A DNA stretch of 64,000 nt from Methanospirillum stamsii (lineage in GTDB: Archaea > Halobacteriota > Methanomicrobia > Methanomicrobiales > Methanospirillaceae). This document shows positions 53,173-62,152 of this stretch, piece by piece (the stretch's first letter is position 1; each line of letters opens with the position of its first letter). Under the pieces are notes generated by a model. The model saw only the letters and a program-made list of their open reading frames with translations, did no database searches and had not been told where the DNA came from. A program made the translations under genes and the position numbers. The DNA lies in the NCBI RefSeq assembly GCF_003173335.1, contig NZ_QGMZ01000014.1, positions 62,001 through 126,000 on the forward strand, written 5' to 3'.

Positions 53173-53463
53173 ATGGCATCAAACGAAATTCAGGTAACCA
53201 TCCCGCCACAATTAGAGCCTGTCTACAGTAATATGATCCAGATTGCGTATAAAGAGGATGAATTTACATTTCTCTTTCTCCACCAGATACCGGGGATCAA
53301 CCAGGCTAAGGGAAAAGCAGTCGTCAGTATCAGCCCGACACATGCAAAAAACCTGCTAGCAGTTCTGCAACGGACCGTCGGAGAATATGAACAGAAATTC
53401 AGAACTCTTGACGCTCCCCAGGAAAAGCCACAAAATGTTACGGCAATGACCGGATATTCTTAA
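53173..53463 (+). CDS. DUF3467 family protein
   Basis: 96 residues: PPQLEPVYSNMIQIAYKEDEF, then FLFLHQIPG and VSISPTHAKNLLAVLQRTV match the small DUF3467 family found in bacteria and archaea. Function unknown. Followed by T-rich bidirectional termination sequence before the opposing acetyl-CoA synthetase gene. Confidence 0.85.
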   Translation: MASNEIQVTIPPQLEPVYSNMIQIAYKEDEFTFLFLHQIPGINQAKGKAVVSISPTHAKNLLAVLQRTVGEYEQKFRTLDAPQEKPQNVTAMTGYS

Positions 53464-53488
53464 AAAAAATATTTTTTTGGGAGTCTTT

Positions 53489-55555
53489 TTAGTAGACACC
53501 CTGAGCTTTTACCCGGTAGATCTGGTAGAGTAGTCTTCCTACAACCCTGAACATCATATCCAGTTCTTCAAAGGTTGGGATACTGTGTGCATGGAGAATA
53601 TGTCTTCCTCTATCCATGGATGCTCCACCAAGGAGTGTTGGAACAATTCTTTTATCCGTGGATTTTGAGAATTTCAGGATTTGGTTTGCAAGCTGCTCGG
53701 ATGAAAGGATGTTATTTGGGAACCCGATGATAAAGCACATGTCCCAGAGTGCATCGTTCTTTGCAAGCACCTCAAAAGTCTTTTCAAACCGTGCCTCGGT
53801 TGCGTCACCAAGCAGATCTACAGGGTTTCCCCTGTTCCAGAACTCAGGCAGGAATGAGTCCATCTCTTTTACGAGGTAATCGGGGAGGTCAATGATCTTA
53901 ATTCCGTACCGTTCTGAGTAATCAGATGACAGGACGGCAAAACCTCCTGCATTAGTAACAACAATTGCACGGCGACCTTTCGGATATCTCTTCGGGTGTG
54001 ATAGCATCTCTGCTGCAAGGAAAGCTCCGGAGAGCGTGTGAACTAGGAGAACTCCGGATTTTCTAAAGGCCTCGACATAGACATCATATGAACCAGAAAG
54101 TGAACCGGTGTGAGACGCGGCTGCAGCCTGACCACGGGCAGATGAACCGGCTTTCAATGCTACAACCGGTTTATGGCGGGATACTTCATTCACTATTTCC
54201 ATGAATGCTTTGCCGTTCTTGATCTGTTCAATGTACATGATGATGACTTTTGTCTCCGGATCTGCTGCTGCAGCACGGAGATAGTCAAAGAAGTTCAGAT
54301 CTCCCTGGTTTCCTACAGATACAACCATAGAAAACCCGATATCCTTGGTGAGAGACCAGTCTACAACCGTGTTGACAATTGCGCCACTCTGGGAGATGAA
54401 TGCAATGTTTCCGGGGTTTGGTGACTGGGACACGTAGGTTGTATCCAGACCGATGGGCGGAATAATAAGTCCCAGACAGTTCGGACCTACGATGCGGGTA
54501 CCATACCGGTGGGCAATCTCAACAATTCTTTCTTCCAATAACCGGCCTTCATCACTCATCTCCTTAAATCCGGCAGTGATAACCACGGCAATTTTTACGC
54601 CCTTCTTACCGCATTCTTCCATGACTCCCGGAACATGACGGGCAGGGACGGTAATGACGGCAAGATCAATCTCTTCTTCAGGAATCTCAAGAACAGTTGG
54701 ATAAGCCTTCAGCCCCTGGATGGTATCTCGTTTATTATTAATTGGGAAAACCTTGCCTGGGAAATGAAGCAGGTTGTGCATTACTGCATATCCCATCTTG
54801 GACTTCTCATCTGAAGCACCAATGACGGCAACAGACTTCGGTTTGAAATATTCAACCGGAACGGGATCACGTTCATCCACATGCAGAAGCTGGATGTTGT
54901 CATCAAGAATTACTCTGGCATCCACTGCACAGGCACCGGAGTCATAGAGCCTGATTGGATTGATGTCAAATTCGCGGAGATTTGTGTGGGATTCAAACAT
55001 CTTGCAGACATTTTTAATGATTTGAATCAGGCATTCAATGTCTTTTGGTTTGGATCCCCGGTATCCGGTGATGAGTGGGTATGAATTAATTTCAGTAACC
55101 ATTTTTCGGATTTCTTCTTCATCAATCGGAAGTATCCGAAGTGTTACATCTTTCATCAGTTCAACAAGAGTTCCACCAATACCAAAGGTTATAACTTTTC
55201 CAAAGGTCGGGTCGGTCTTCCCACCGATAATCAGTTCCAGTCCGGGTGCTGCCTGGTTTTCAACAATGACTCCTTCAATGTGGGCATTCTGGTCGTAAGC
55301 CCGGGCATTGGAGATAATCTGGTTAAATGAAGACTGGGCTGCCTCTTTTGTTCCTACTCCGACAATAACACCGCCAGCATCACTCTTGTGGCTGATGTTC
55401 GGGGAAATAATCTTCATTACAACCGGAAACCCGATTGCCTCAGCAGCAGATCCCGCTTCTTCGGCTCTGGTTACAATGCGGTACTTGGGTGTTGGTATCC
55501 CGTATTTTGAAAGCAGATCATATCCTTCAGATTCACTAAGCATCCATTCTGTCAT
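53489..55555 (-). CDS. ADP-forming acetyl-CoA synthetase, fused with beta-type ATP-grasp domain first
   Basis: 688 residues. The N-terminal ~215 residues are the ATP-grasp (beta-type) part with PNISHKSDAGGV, which holds the phosphate-shuttle His of the beta subunit. The remainder is the alpha-type part: CoA-binding domain (KSVAVIGASDEKSKMGYAV near 240) and ligase domain with catalytic His in SHTGSLSGS near 486. It interconverts acetyl-CoA + ADP + Pi and acetate + ATP. The start has GAGGT at ~7 nt. Divergent from an AMP-forming acetyl-CoA synthetase. Confidence 0.92.
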   Translation of the reverse strand: MTEWMLSESEGYDLLSKYGIPTPKYRIVTRAEEAGSAAEAIGFPVVMKIISPNISHKSDAGGVIVGVGTKEAAQSSFNQIISNARAYDQNAHIEGVIVENQAAPGLELIIGGKTDPTFGKVITFGIGGTLVELMKDVTLRILPIDEEEIRKMVTEINSYPLITGYRGSKPKDIECLIQIIKNVCKMFESHTNLREFDINPIRLYDSGACAVDARVILDDNIQLLHVDERDPVPVEYFKPKSVAVIGASDEKSKMGYAVMHNLLHFPGKVFPINNKRDTIQGLKAYPTVLEIPEEEIDLAVITVPARHVPGVMEECGKKGVKIAVVITAGFKEMSDEGRLLEERIVEIAHRYGTRIVGPNCLGLIIPPIGLDTTYVSQSPNPGNIAFISQSGAIVNTVVDWSLTKDIGFSMVVSVGNQGDLNFFDYLRAAAADPETKVIIMYIEQIKNGKAFMEIVNEVSRHKPVVALKAGSSARGQAAAASHTGSLSGSYDVYVEAFRKSGVLLVHTLSGAFLAAEMLSHPKRYPKGRRAIVVTNAGGFAVLSSDYSERYGIKIIDLPDYLVKEMDSFLPEFWNRGNPVDLLGDATEARFEKTFEVLAKNDALWDMCFIIGFPNNILSSEQLANQILKFSKSTDKRIVPTLLGGASMDRGRHILHAHSIPTFEELDMMFRVVGRLLYQIYRVKAQGVY

Positions 55556-55745
55556 ATCTTACCTCTGAGTGCTCACCGGGATCTCCGGCATCAACAAATG
55601 ACGTATGAAGGTTCGTCAAATTCTTCACTTACGATTTGATCCATTAAAACATATAAATGATTTGTAATATTTGATCATGAACAATTATGGGAAATAATAA
55701 AGACTTTAAGGATTTGTCCATGATAAATAATGATAATTGGAGTGA

Positions 55746-57644
55746 ATTATTATCCCTGCTGAAGAAGTTCTAAAACCGGATCAGAAAGTCTATTATCCTG
55801 ACCCCTCTTACCAGAATTCGGCGCTTATTCGCGATTATGATGAATTATATCGTGAGTTTGAAAAAGACCCTGATGCCTTCTGGCGCAGGATCGCGTCAGA
55901 TCTGCTCTGGTTTAAGCAATGGGATACGGTCAGGACATGGGATCACCCACATGCCAGCTGGTTTACCAACGCAGAATTGAATATTACCTATAATTGTCTT
56001 GAGCGGCATGTCAATAATGACCGGAGAAATAAAGTCGCAATTTTCTGGGCTGGTGAGAACGGAAAAGAGAGGATTCTGACTTATTACCAGCTGTACAAAG
56101 ACGTCATGCGAATGGGTAATGCCCTTAAATCTCTTGGTGTCCGGAAAGGTGACAGGGTTTGTATTTATCTTCCTGGTATACCTGAACTGGTCGTTTCCAT
56201 GCTTGCCTGTGCACGGATAGGTGCAGTTCACACGGTGGTGTTTGCCGGGTATGGTGCAAAAGCTCTGAATGAACGTATCACCGGAGCCGGAGCAAAAATT
56301 GTTATCACTGCTGATGCATCGGTCAGGCGTGGGGGAAGTATTCCATTAAAACCGATTGTCGAAGAAGCTCTTATCCATGCCCCGACGGTTGAGAAAGTCA
56401 TCATCCTCAGGACTCAGGAACCAAAAGTAGGTCTCCTTGATGATTTTGAACTGGATTATGAAGAACTCATATCACAGGCAGACCGGAACTGTGAACCTGA
56501 ACATGTCAATTCAGAAGATCCTCTGTTTATTCTTTACACCTCCGGAACTACCGGAGCACCTAAAGGAATAGTTCATACCGCAGGTGGCTATATGGTCGGA
56601 GCATATTATACGACGAAATATGTTCTGACACTCCGTGAGAATGATGTGTACTGGTGTACTGCTGATCCTGGCTGGATCACCGGTCATACGTATGGTATTT
56701 ATGGGCCGCTGCTTGTCGGAGGAACTATCTTTCTGACTGAATATACTCCGGATTATCCGGATGCCGGTATCTGGTGGAAACTTATCGAAGAGTACGGAGT
56801 AACAATTTTTTATACGGCTCCTACAGCAATCAGAATGTTCATGCGGATGGGTGAAGAATGGTCTGAAAAATATGATCTTTCTTCTCTGCGTCTTCTCGGG
56901 TCCGTTGGTGAACCACTCAATCCTGAAGCATTTGAATGGTTTTACAAACATATCGGGAAGAAAAACTGTCCGATTCTTGACACCTGGTGGCAGACTGAAA
57001 CCGGTATGCACATGATCACAACGATGGTTGGTCTTCCGATGAAACCAGGATTTGCGGGAAAACCAATACCCGGGGTAGTTGCAACAGTTGTTAATGAAGA
57101 GGGAGATCCGGTTCCCCCTGGAACAAACGGGTTCCTGGCTATCAAAGAGCCATGGCCATCTATGATGAAAACCGTATATCAGAATGATGAAAGGTATCGT
57201 CAGTACTGGAATTTTGGTAAATACGGATACTATAGCAGTAATGATATTGCCATGATGGATGAAGATGGGTATATCATGCTGCTTGGCCGTTCTGATGATA
57301 TCATCATTGTAGCAGGGCATAATGTGGGAACTGCAGAAATTGAGAGTGCTTTGGTATCTCATAGTGCCGTTGCCGAAGCAGCAGCTATTGGAAAACCTGA
57401 TCCTCTGAAAGGAAATATTATTAAGGCATTTGTCATCCTGAGAAATGGAGTAAGCCCCACACCAAAGCTCATTCATGATTTGAAATATCACGTCAGAATA
57501 ATGCTTGGACCGATATCTGTCCCCGCAGAACTTGATTTTGTAGACAATCTGCCTAAAACACGAAGTGGTAAAATTATGCGGCGTGTTTTAAAGGCACAAG
57601 AAATGGGAATTGATCCCGGTGATGTCTCAACTCTGGATGAATAA
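55746..57644 (+). CDS. acsA: AMP-forming acetyl-CoA synthetase, non-canonical start
   Basis: Up to 632 residues. Adenylation-domain motifs: YTSGTTGAPKGIVHT, DTWWQTETGMHM and the C-terminal catalytic Lys in TRSGKIMRRVLK. The usual ACS N-terminal segment (DPDAFWRRIASDLLWFKQWD, then ASWFTNAELNITYNC) is fully encoded in frame upstream of the first TTG (55977) and opens right after a TGA at 55743. No ATG, GTG or TTG lies between. ATT 55746/55749 or ATC 55752, behind GGAGTGA (55739-55745), are the only start candidates; a sequencing frameshift is the alternative. It activates acetate for carbon assimilation. Confidence 0.9.
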   Translation: MIIPAEEVLKPDQKVYYPDPSYQNSALIRDYDELYREFEKDPDAFWRRIASDLLWFKQWDTVRTWDHPHASWFTNAELNITYNCLERHVNNDRRNKVAIFWAGENGKERILTYYQLYKDVMRMGNALKSLGVRKGDRVCIYLPGIPELVVSMLACARIGAVHTVVFAGYGAKALNERITGAGAKIVITADASVRRGGSIPLKPIVEEALIHAPTVEKVIILRTQEPKVGLLDDFELDYEELISQADRNCEPEHVNSEDPLFILYTSGTTGAPKGIVHTAGGYMVGAYYTTKYVLTLRENDVYWCTADPGWITGHTYGIYGPLLVGGTIFLTEYTPDYPDAGIWWKLIEEYGVTIFYTAPTAIRMFMRMGEEWSEKYDLSSLRLLGSVGEPLNPEAFEWFYKHIGKKNCPILDTWWQTETGMHMITTMVGLPMKPGFAGKPIPGVVATVVNEEGDPVPPGTNGFLAIKEPWPSMMKTVYQNDERYRQYWNFGKYGYYSSNDIAMMDEDGYIMLLGRSDDIIIVAGHNVGTAEIESALVSHSAVAEAAAIGKPDPLKGNIIKAFVILRNGVSPTPKLIHDLKYHVRIMLGPISVPAELDFVDNLPKTRSGKIMRRVLKAQEMGIDPGDVSTLDE

Positions 57645-57653
57645 TCATCCAAC

Positions 57654-57664
57654 TCTTTATATAC
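57654..57664 (+). promoter_or_regulatory. TATA box of the TBP gene
   Basis: CTTTATATACT lies ~27 nt (centre) before the TBP ATG at 57686, so transcription should begin at or next to the start codon (leaderless). Confidence 0.6.
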
Positions 57665-57685
57665 TGTTTTAATAGATTTATATCC

Positions 57686-58246
57686 ATGTCTGCAACTCCT
57701 GATACTTCGCTCCGGATAGAAAATATCGTGGCTTCAGCGAAGATCTCTGAATCCCTGGACCTTCCTCAAATTGCATCTAGTATAAAAGATGCAGAATATA
57801 ATAAAAAGAGATTTCCGGGTGTTGTAATCAGAATGCAAAACCCGAAGATAGCAGCTCTTGTGTTTGGATCCGGAAAGGTGGTTCTCACCGGTGCAAAAAG
57901 TATGGATAGTCTGAATAAAGGACTTGAAATTCTTGGCGGATTATTACGGGATCTCAATATTGAAATTGCAAGCGAATTGACTTATAAAGTCCAAAATATT
58001 GTCACTTCAGCTGATCTTGGTTCTGGTATCAATCTGAATAAAATTGCAGTCGGTTTTAATCTTGAACGTATTGAATATGAGCCTGAACAATTCCCGGGTC
58101 TTGTCTATCGGCTGGATGATCCCAAGGTGGTTGTCCTGTTATTTGGATCTGGAAAACTCATCATCACCGGAGGGAAAGAGCCGGAGGATGCAAAGAAAGC
58201 TGTTCTTAAGATAGTTGATGATCTCAAGGGACTCGGACTTTTATAA
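57686..58246 (+). CDS. tbp: TATA-box-binding protein
   Basis: 186 residues made of two direct TBP repeats: RIENIVASAKISESLDLPQI, then YNKKRFPGVVIRMQNPKIAA with VFGSGKVVLTGAKS; and KVQNIVTSADLGSGINLNKI, then YEPEQFPGLVYRLDDPK with LFGSGKLIITGGKE. It nucleates archaeal transcription initiation with TFB. Confidence 0.98.
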   Translation: MSATPDTSLRIENIVASAKISESLDLPQIASSIKDAEYNKKRFPGVVIRMQNPKIAALVFGSGKVVLTGAKSMDSLNKGLEILGGLLRDLNIEIASELTYKVQNIVTSADLGSGINLNKIAVGFNLERIEYEPEQFPGLVYRLDDPKVVVLLFGSGKLIITGGKEPEDAKKAVLKIVDDLKGLGLL

Positions 58247-58321
58247 TTATCGAATAATTCACAAAATTTTATATTTAAAATTCTATATTTTTAAATACTA
58301 TAAAATTAAAAATTTATTATA

Positions 58322-58378
58322 CCGCTATCCGGGGGATTTGTTGTGGTAATATCACAAGGATACGGCTCCTTTTTTTTT
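58322..58378 (+). ncRNA. Structured element ending in T-tract, terminator or small RNA
   Basis: CCG-C-TATCC (58322-58330) pairs with GGATACGG (58358-58365), enclosing an inner stem TTGTG/CACAA (58341-58345/58353-58357), followed by CTCC and nine T residues. It lies 75 nt after TBP behind a very A/T-rich stretch. It could be the TBP terminator or a small RNA with its own promoter. Confidence 0.4.
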
Positions 58379-58400
58379 AAAAAGATTTGATGATTTATCA

Positions 58401-58426
58401 CCGGAACTATTCTATGTTCCTGCCGG
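58401..58426 (-). terminator. Hairpin after rpiA
   Basis: CCGGAAC (58401-58407) pairs with GTTCC (58416-58420) and CCGG (58423-58426) with a two-base bulge. On the minus strand it follows the rpiA stop and precedes a T-run, consistent with an rpiA terminator. Confidence 0.45.
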
Positions 58427-58432
58427 ATGAAT

Positions 58433-59146
58433 TCATAATGAAATAACTCTTGGTCCTTCTTCTTCACCAATAATTACCGTGGTTTTTTCTGAAAATTCGG
58501 CAAATATCCCGCAACAGACTACTCCAGGTATCATGTTGATTGCCGTTTCCAGATCCATCGGATTATATTTTTGTGCCGGGTGGTAATCCAGGATGATATT
58601 TCCGTTGTCTGATATGACCGGACCATCCTTTTTCACCCCATCCCGTAAAACCGGATTACCCCCCATTTTTATTAGTACGTTTTGTACATGAGAGAGAGCA
58701 AACGGTATAATTTCTATTGGGACCGGGCCGGTGAGTTCCGTGCACAATTTCGTAGGATCAGCAACGATGATAAGTCGGTCAGATATATCTGCAAGTATTC
58801 GTTCTCTAACATGAGCAGCACCCCGGCCCTTAATTAACCTGAGCTGAGGATCTATCTGGTCAGCTCCATCTATTGTGAGATTGATTTTTTCTGCCTGTTC
58901 AAGACCTATGATCGGGATCCCGAGTTCTCCTGCCCGTATCAGGGTCTGGATGGATGTAGGAACTCCCCGGATTGTTAGACTTTCATCACGTATCCTCTCT
59001 TTAAGCCTTGCCATGGTGAATGCAACTGTAGAGCCGGTTCCAAGGCCGATAGTCATTCCATCTTTGACATATTCTGCAGCTTTAAATCCTGCCCGCTGTT
59101 TTGCTTTTTCCTGTGGTGATAATTCTATATTGCTCATGGTTTTCAC
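58433..59146 (-). CDS. rpiA: Ribose-5-phosphate isomerase A
   Basis: 237 residues. Phosphate-binding TIGLGTGSTVAF near residue 31, TIDGADQIDPQL near 91 and the catalytic region LIKGRGAAHVRERI near 103 (usually KGGGGA) define RpiA. It interconverts ribose and ribulose 5-phosphate, feeding both nucleotide synthesis and phosphoribulokinase. A 10-nt gap separates it from surE upstream. Confidence 0.95.
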   Translation of the reverse strand: MKTMSNIELSPQEKAKQRAGFKAAEYVKDGMTIGLGTGSTVAFTMARLKERIRDESLTIRGVPTSIQTLIRAGELGIPIIGLEQAEKINLTIDGADQIDPQLRLIKGRGAAHVRERILADISDRLIIVADPTKLCTELTGPVPIEIIPFALSHVQNVLIKMGGNPVLRDGVKKDGPVISDNGNIILDYHPAQKYNPMDLETAINMIPGVVCCGIFAEFSEKTTVIIGEEEGPRVISL

Positions 59147-59156
59147 GTATATGATT

Positions 59157-59990
59157 TTATAAAAAAAGTTTTTTCAATTCATCTGAACCCGAGTATGCCG
59201 TACAATCAAGGGTAATCGGGGTAATAGAGATATTTCCCTTATGAATAGAATGAACATCAGTTCCTTCCGGTGCATCTGTAATCAGGGGGCCGTTTATCCA
59301 GTAGTACGGTTTTCCTCTTGGATCCAGTCGTTTTTCTACACCGGTTACAAACAGGTGTTCGGCAAGATGGGGTATCTCATATTCTCCGGTTATCACTGAT
59401 GGAATATTTACATTGATGACATGAGTGAATGTGGGAAATCCTTTTTCGAGGACCCGTAAGATAATATCTTTTACAACCCCTTTTGATTCCAGAAATCTAT
59501 CTGCCAGATGTCGTGCATCATCGAATTTTTCTTTCTGATCTTCTATCTGGAGTGAGAATGCAACGGAAGGATACCCGTGGTTTGCTGCTTCAAGTGCAGC
59601 TCCGACGGTACCGGATGTGGTTATCGCTTCATATGAGACATTTTCACCGATATTAATCCCGGATACGACAATATCCGGTTTCACTCCCAATGCAAAAAGT
59701 GCCAGTATTACCGAATCAGTAGGTTTACCACCAACTGCATATGCGGTAACATGACCTCTCTTAACGGTATTAACCCTGAGTGGCTCAAAGATTGAAAGGG
59801 ATCGTCCGACTGCACTCTGCTGGGTTGCCGGGGCACAGACAATTACTTCCCCAAGTTCTGAAAGGGCTTCATAAGCTGCCCATAAACCCTCGGAATTTAC
59901 TCCGTCATCGTTGGTAAGAAGAATACAGGGTTTATGAGTCTCGTGAGGGTAGTGGGAGGCCTGGGTTTCAGGAGGAAATCCTGATATCAT
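59157..59990 (-). CDS. surE: 5'/3'-nucleotidase SurE
   Basis: 277 residues. The metal site LLTNDDGVNSEGLWA appears only at residue ~26, so the N-terminus is longer than usual. PATQQSAVGRSLSIF near 56 and SGINIGENVSYEAITTSGTV near 110 complete the SurE signature. It dephosphorylates nucleoside monophosphates. Cotranscribed with rpiA. Confidence 0.93.
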   Translation of the reverse strand: MISGFPPETQASHYPHETHKPCILLTNDDGVNSEGLWAAYEALSELGEVIVCAPATQQSAVGRSLSIFEPLRVNTVKRGHVTAYAVGGKPTDSVILALFALGVKPDIVVSGINIGENVSYEAITTSGTVGAALEAANHGYPSVAFSLQIEDQKEKFDDARHLADRFLESKGVVKDIILRVLEKGFPTFTHVINVNIPSVITGEYEIPHLAEHLFVTGVEKRLDPRGKPYYWINGPLITDAPEGTDVHSIHKGNISITPITLDCTAYSGSDELKKLFL

Positions 59991-60117
59991 GTATCCGGAT
60001 CATTCGCTCTTCACATTCATAAATGGATGAGGAAAACAAGAACTCTTTCCAAATATTGTAAACCTGTTGTAACCCGAAAGACAGATTTTTTTATTCTATT
60101 CAGGCAAACAAGTAGCG

Positions 60118-61017
60118 ATGAATATTCTGCTCGCTGAATATACTGTCAGTCATGACCCTGCCCTTGCACCTGAAGGTCGCGCCATGCTTGATGTTCTGAC
60201 AAGGAGTTTTACAAAAATCGGTTATACGGTTTATACACCTGAAGAAGGAAAAAATTTTGCTGAAGAGATCACCCGACTTGGAAAGATTTGTGACGAAGGT
60301 CTTGTCATTGCTCCTGATCATCTGCTTGCAGGATATACAAAGAAGCTAGAAGATGTCACACGCAGCATCGGATGTAATTCATTCTCTATTGCAGTTTGTG
60401 CAAATAAAAAGAGAACCGGACAGATATTACGGTCTCATGGTATCGATGTGCCTGGCGAAGTAGAATCCGGAAAAAGAATAGTGAAACAGATATCCGGTTG
60501 TGGAGCGGTTGGAGTCAGGATAACAGACGGGCCTTTGGAAGACGGAGAGTTTGGTCAGGAGTATATCGAAGGTGAGCACTTTTCCATAAGCCTTATCGGA
60601 TCCCGTGTTGTAGGAGAAACCTGCCTTTATTATACCGGTTCTGCTCCATTATTTCTTGCGTTAAATCGTCAGGATATCAGATTTGGTCCGGATGGAACGG
60701 TCAGTTATCATGGGGGTGAAACCCCGTTCCTGCATCCGAGAAAAGAGGAGATGTTCGAACTTGCCTCAAAGGCAGTCACAGTACTTGGATGTCAGGGGTA
60801 TGTTGGGATTGATTTGGTGGTAACACCCGGAAGGATCGTTATTGTTGATGTTAACCCACGACCGACAACCAGTATTGTCGGAATTGCCGCCTGTATGGAA
60901 GAAGAGATAGGGCAGCTAATTCTTGATGCTTCGTATGGTAAAGCTCCTGCATCTGTCCATCTGAATGGTCATGCCAGATTTACAGCAGATGGGAAAGTTA
61001 CGTATGATCGGTGTTGA
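60118..61017 (+). CDS. mfnD: Tyramine--L-glutamate ligase (methanofuran biosynthesis)
   Basis: 299 residues, ATP-grasp fold (COG1821). NILLAEYTVSHDPALAPEGR at the N-terminus, VGVRITDGPLEDGEFGQEYI near residue 131 and the metal site VIVDVNPRPTTSIVG near 240. The family member MfnD links glutamate to tyramine in methanofuran synthesis. The next gene, overlapping by 14 nt, is a hydantoinase-like kin of MfnF, which supports the assignment. Confidence 0.87.
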   Translation: MNILLAEYTVSHDPALAPEGRAMLDVLTRSFTKIGYTVYTPEEGKNFAEEITRLGKICDEGLVIAPDHLLAGYTKKLEDVTRSIGCNSFSIAVCANKKRTGQILRSHGIDVPGEVESGKRIVKQISGCGAVGVRITDGPLEDGEFGQEYIEGEHFSISLIGSRVVGETCLYYTGSAPLFLALNRQDIRFGPDGTVSYHGGETPFLHPRKEEMFELASKAVTVLGCQGYVGIDLVVTPGRIVIVDVNPRPTTSIVGIAACMEEEIGQLILDASYGKAPASVHLNGHARFTADGKVTYDRC

Positions 61018-61927
61018 TATCGGTGGGGCTAATCTGAAGGTCTTTGATGGATCTGGGACGCACATTCACTACTGCCCACTTTGGAAAGAGACTCCAATCC
61101 GGGAGATATTATCAGAATATTCGTTTGCGGATAATGCAGCGGTGGTGATGAGTGGGGAACTTGCCGATTGTTTCTCCTCCAAGCAGGAAGGAATTGAATT
61201 TATCGTGAGTGCTGTCAAAGATGTTTTTCCGGGTGCATGGTTTTACGGGACAGACGGATGCTTTCATCAGGATGCTGTCCCTGAACTTGCTGCTGCAAAC
61301 TGGCTGGTTATGGCAGATGTCCTTAAGGAGAGATACCCGAATGCACTCCTGATTGATATGGGGAGCACAACTACGGATATTATCCCGCTCAATGCCTGGG
61401 ATATCCTGAAAGGGCAGACAGATTATACTCGTCTGAAGGCCGGGTTACTCCTTTATTATGGGTTACTGAGAACCCCTGTTTCTTCTCTTCTCCGAACGGT
61501 TTCGATTAAAGGGCAGGAAACCGGAATCAGCACGGAATATTTTGCATGCTCTGGTGATGCTCACGTGCTTACAGGAATTATTACTCAAGAAGAATATTCA
61601 ACGGCAACTCCGGACTCCTGCAGTCCATCAAGGGAACATTCAATGCGACGAATGGCCCGGATGATCTGTGCAGATATTGAAGAAGTCGGTGAAGAGCAGG
61701 TTCTTGCGATAGCAGAATCGTTTGTGAATGAAGAAAAACAGGTACTAATACATGCAGTTCAGAGGATCATGGATACGTATCATTGTAACCGGATAATAAC
61801 TGCCGGAATTGGTTCCCGGCTCCTTTCAACCTGGTTTGATGCCATTGATCTGAATCGTGAGATGGGATCATATTCTGATGCGATGCCAGCATGGGCAGTC
61901 CGGGAGGCTTTCTTACGAACCGTCTGA
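61004..61927 (+). CDS. mfnF: MfnF-like enzyme of methanofuran assembly (hydantoinase/oxoprolinase-fold)
   Basis: 307 residues from ATG 61004 (MIGVDIGGANLKVFDG); a longer frame from 60965 is less family-like. The ASKHA-type ATP loop at the N-terminus, LLIDMGSTTTDIIPLN near residue 114 and IITAGIGSRLLS near 265 fit the hydantoinase/oxoprolinase family (COG1548). MfnF couples the furan (F1) unit to gamma-glutamyltyramine. It follows mfnD with overlapping frames. Confidence 0.85.
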   Translation: MIGVDIGGANLKVFDGSGTHIHYCPLWKETPIREILSEYSFADNAAVVMSGELADCFSSKQEGIEFIVSAVKDVFPGAWFYGTDGCFHQDAVPELAAANWLVMADVLKERYPNALLIDMGSTTTDIIPLNAWDILKGQTDYTRLKAGLLLYYGLLRTPVSSLLRTVSIKGQETGISTEYFACSGDAHVLTGIITQEEYSTATPDSCSPSREHSMRRMARMICADIEEVGEEQVLAIAESFVNEEKQVLIHAVQRIMDTYHCNRIITAGIGSRLLSTWFDAIDLNREMGSYSDAMPAWAVREAFLRTV

Positions 61928-62148
61928 TCCTTTCGTTCGTCCTCTTTTTTGGATCACTCGGCCTCAGTGTTCTTCTCTGGACTCTGGGATTTCCTTTCTT
62001 CTTTCTGTTTCTCTTCATTCCGTTAATACCATTCCTGGGACAGAAACAAAAAATCCGGAAATGTCCTATCTGCGGTTTTGAGACAAAAGGGAATGAACGA
62101 TACTGCCCGTATGATGGTGTTCTGCTCGATGAAATTAATCCTGATTGA
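61891..62148 (+). CDS. Small membrane protein with C-terminal zinc ribbon
   Basis: 85 residues. Two hydrophobic segments (residues ~12-28 and 32-47) are followed by CPICGF and CPYDG, a rubredoxin-like zinc-ribbon pattern. The start overlaps the end of mfnF by 37 nt in another frame; the exact start is uncertain. Function unknown. Confidence 0.6.
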   Translation: MGSPGGFLTNRLILSFVLFFGSLGLSVLLWTLGFPFFFLFLFIPLIPFLGQKQKIRKCPICGFETKGNERYCPYDGVLLDEINPD

Positions 62149-62152
62149 TTAT

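Noticed and set aside
56511-57491. 326-codon minus-strand open frame inside the AMP-forming acetyl-CoA synthetase
   Set aside because: Shadow frame of a fully conserved plus-strand gene; composition rich in Cys, His and Ile without any domain.
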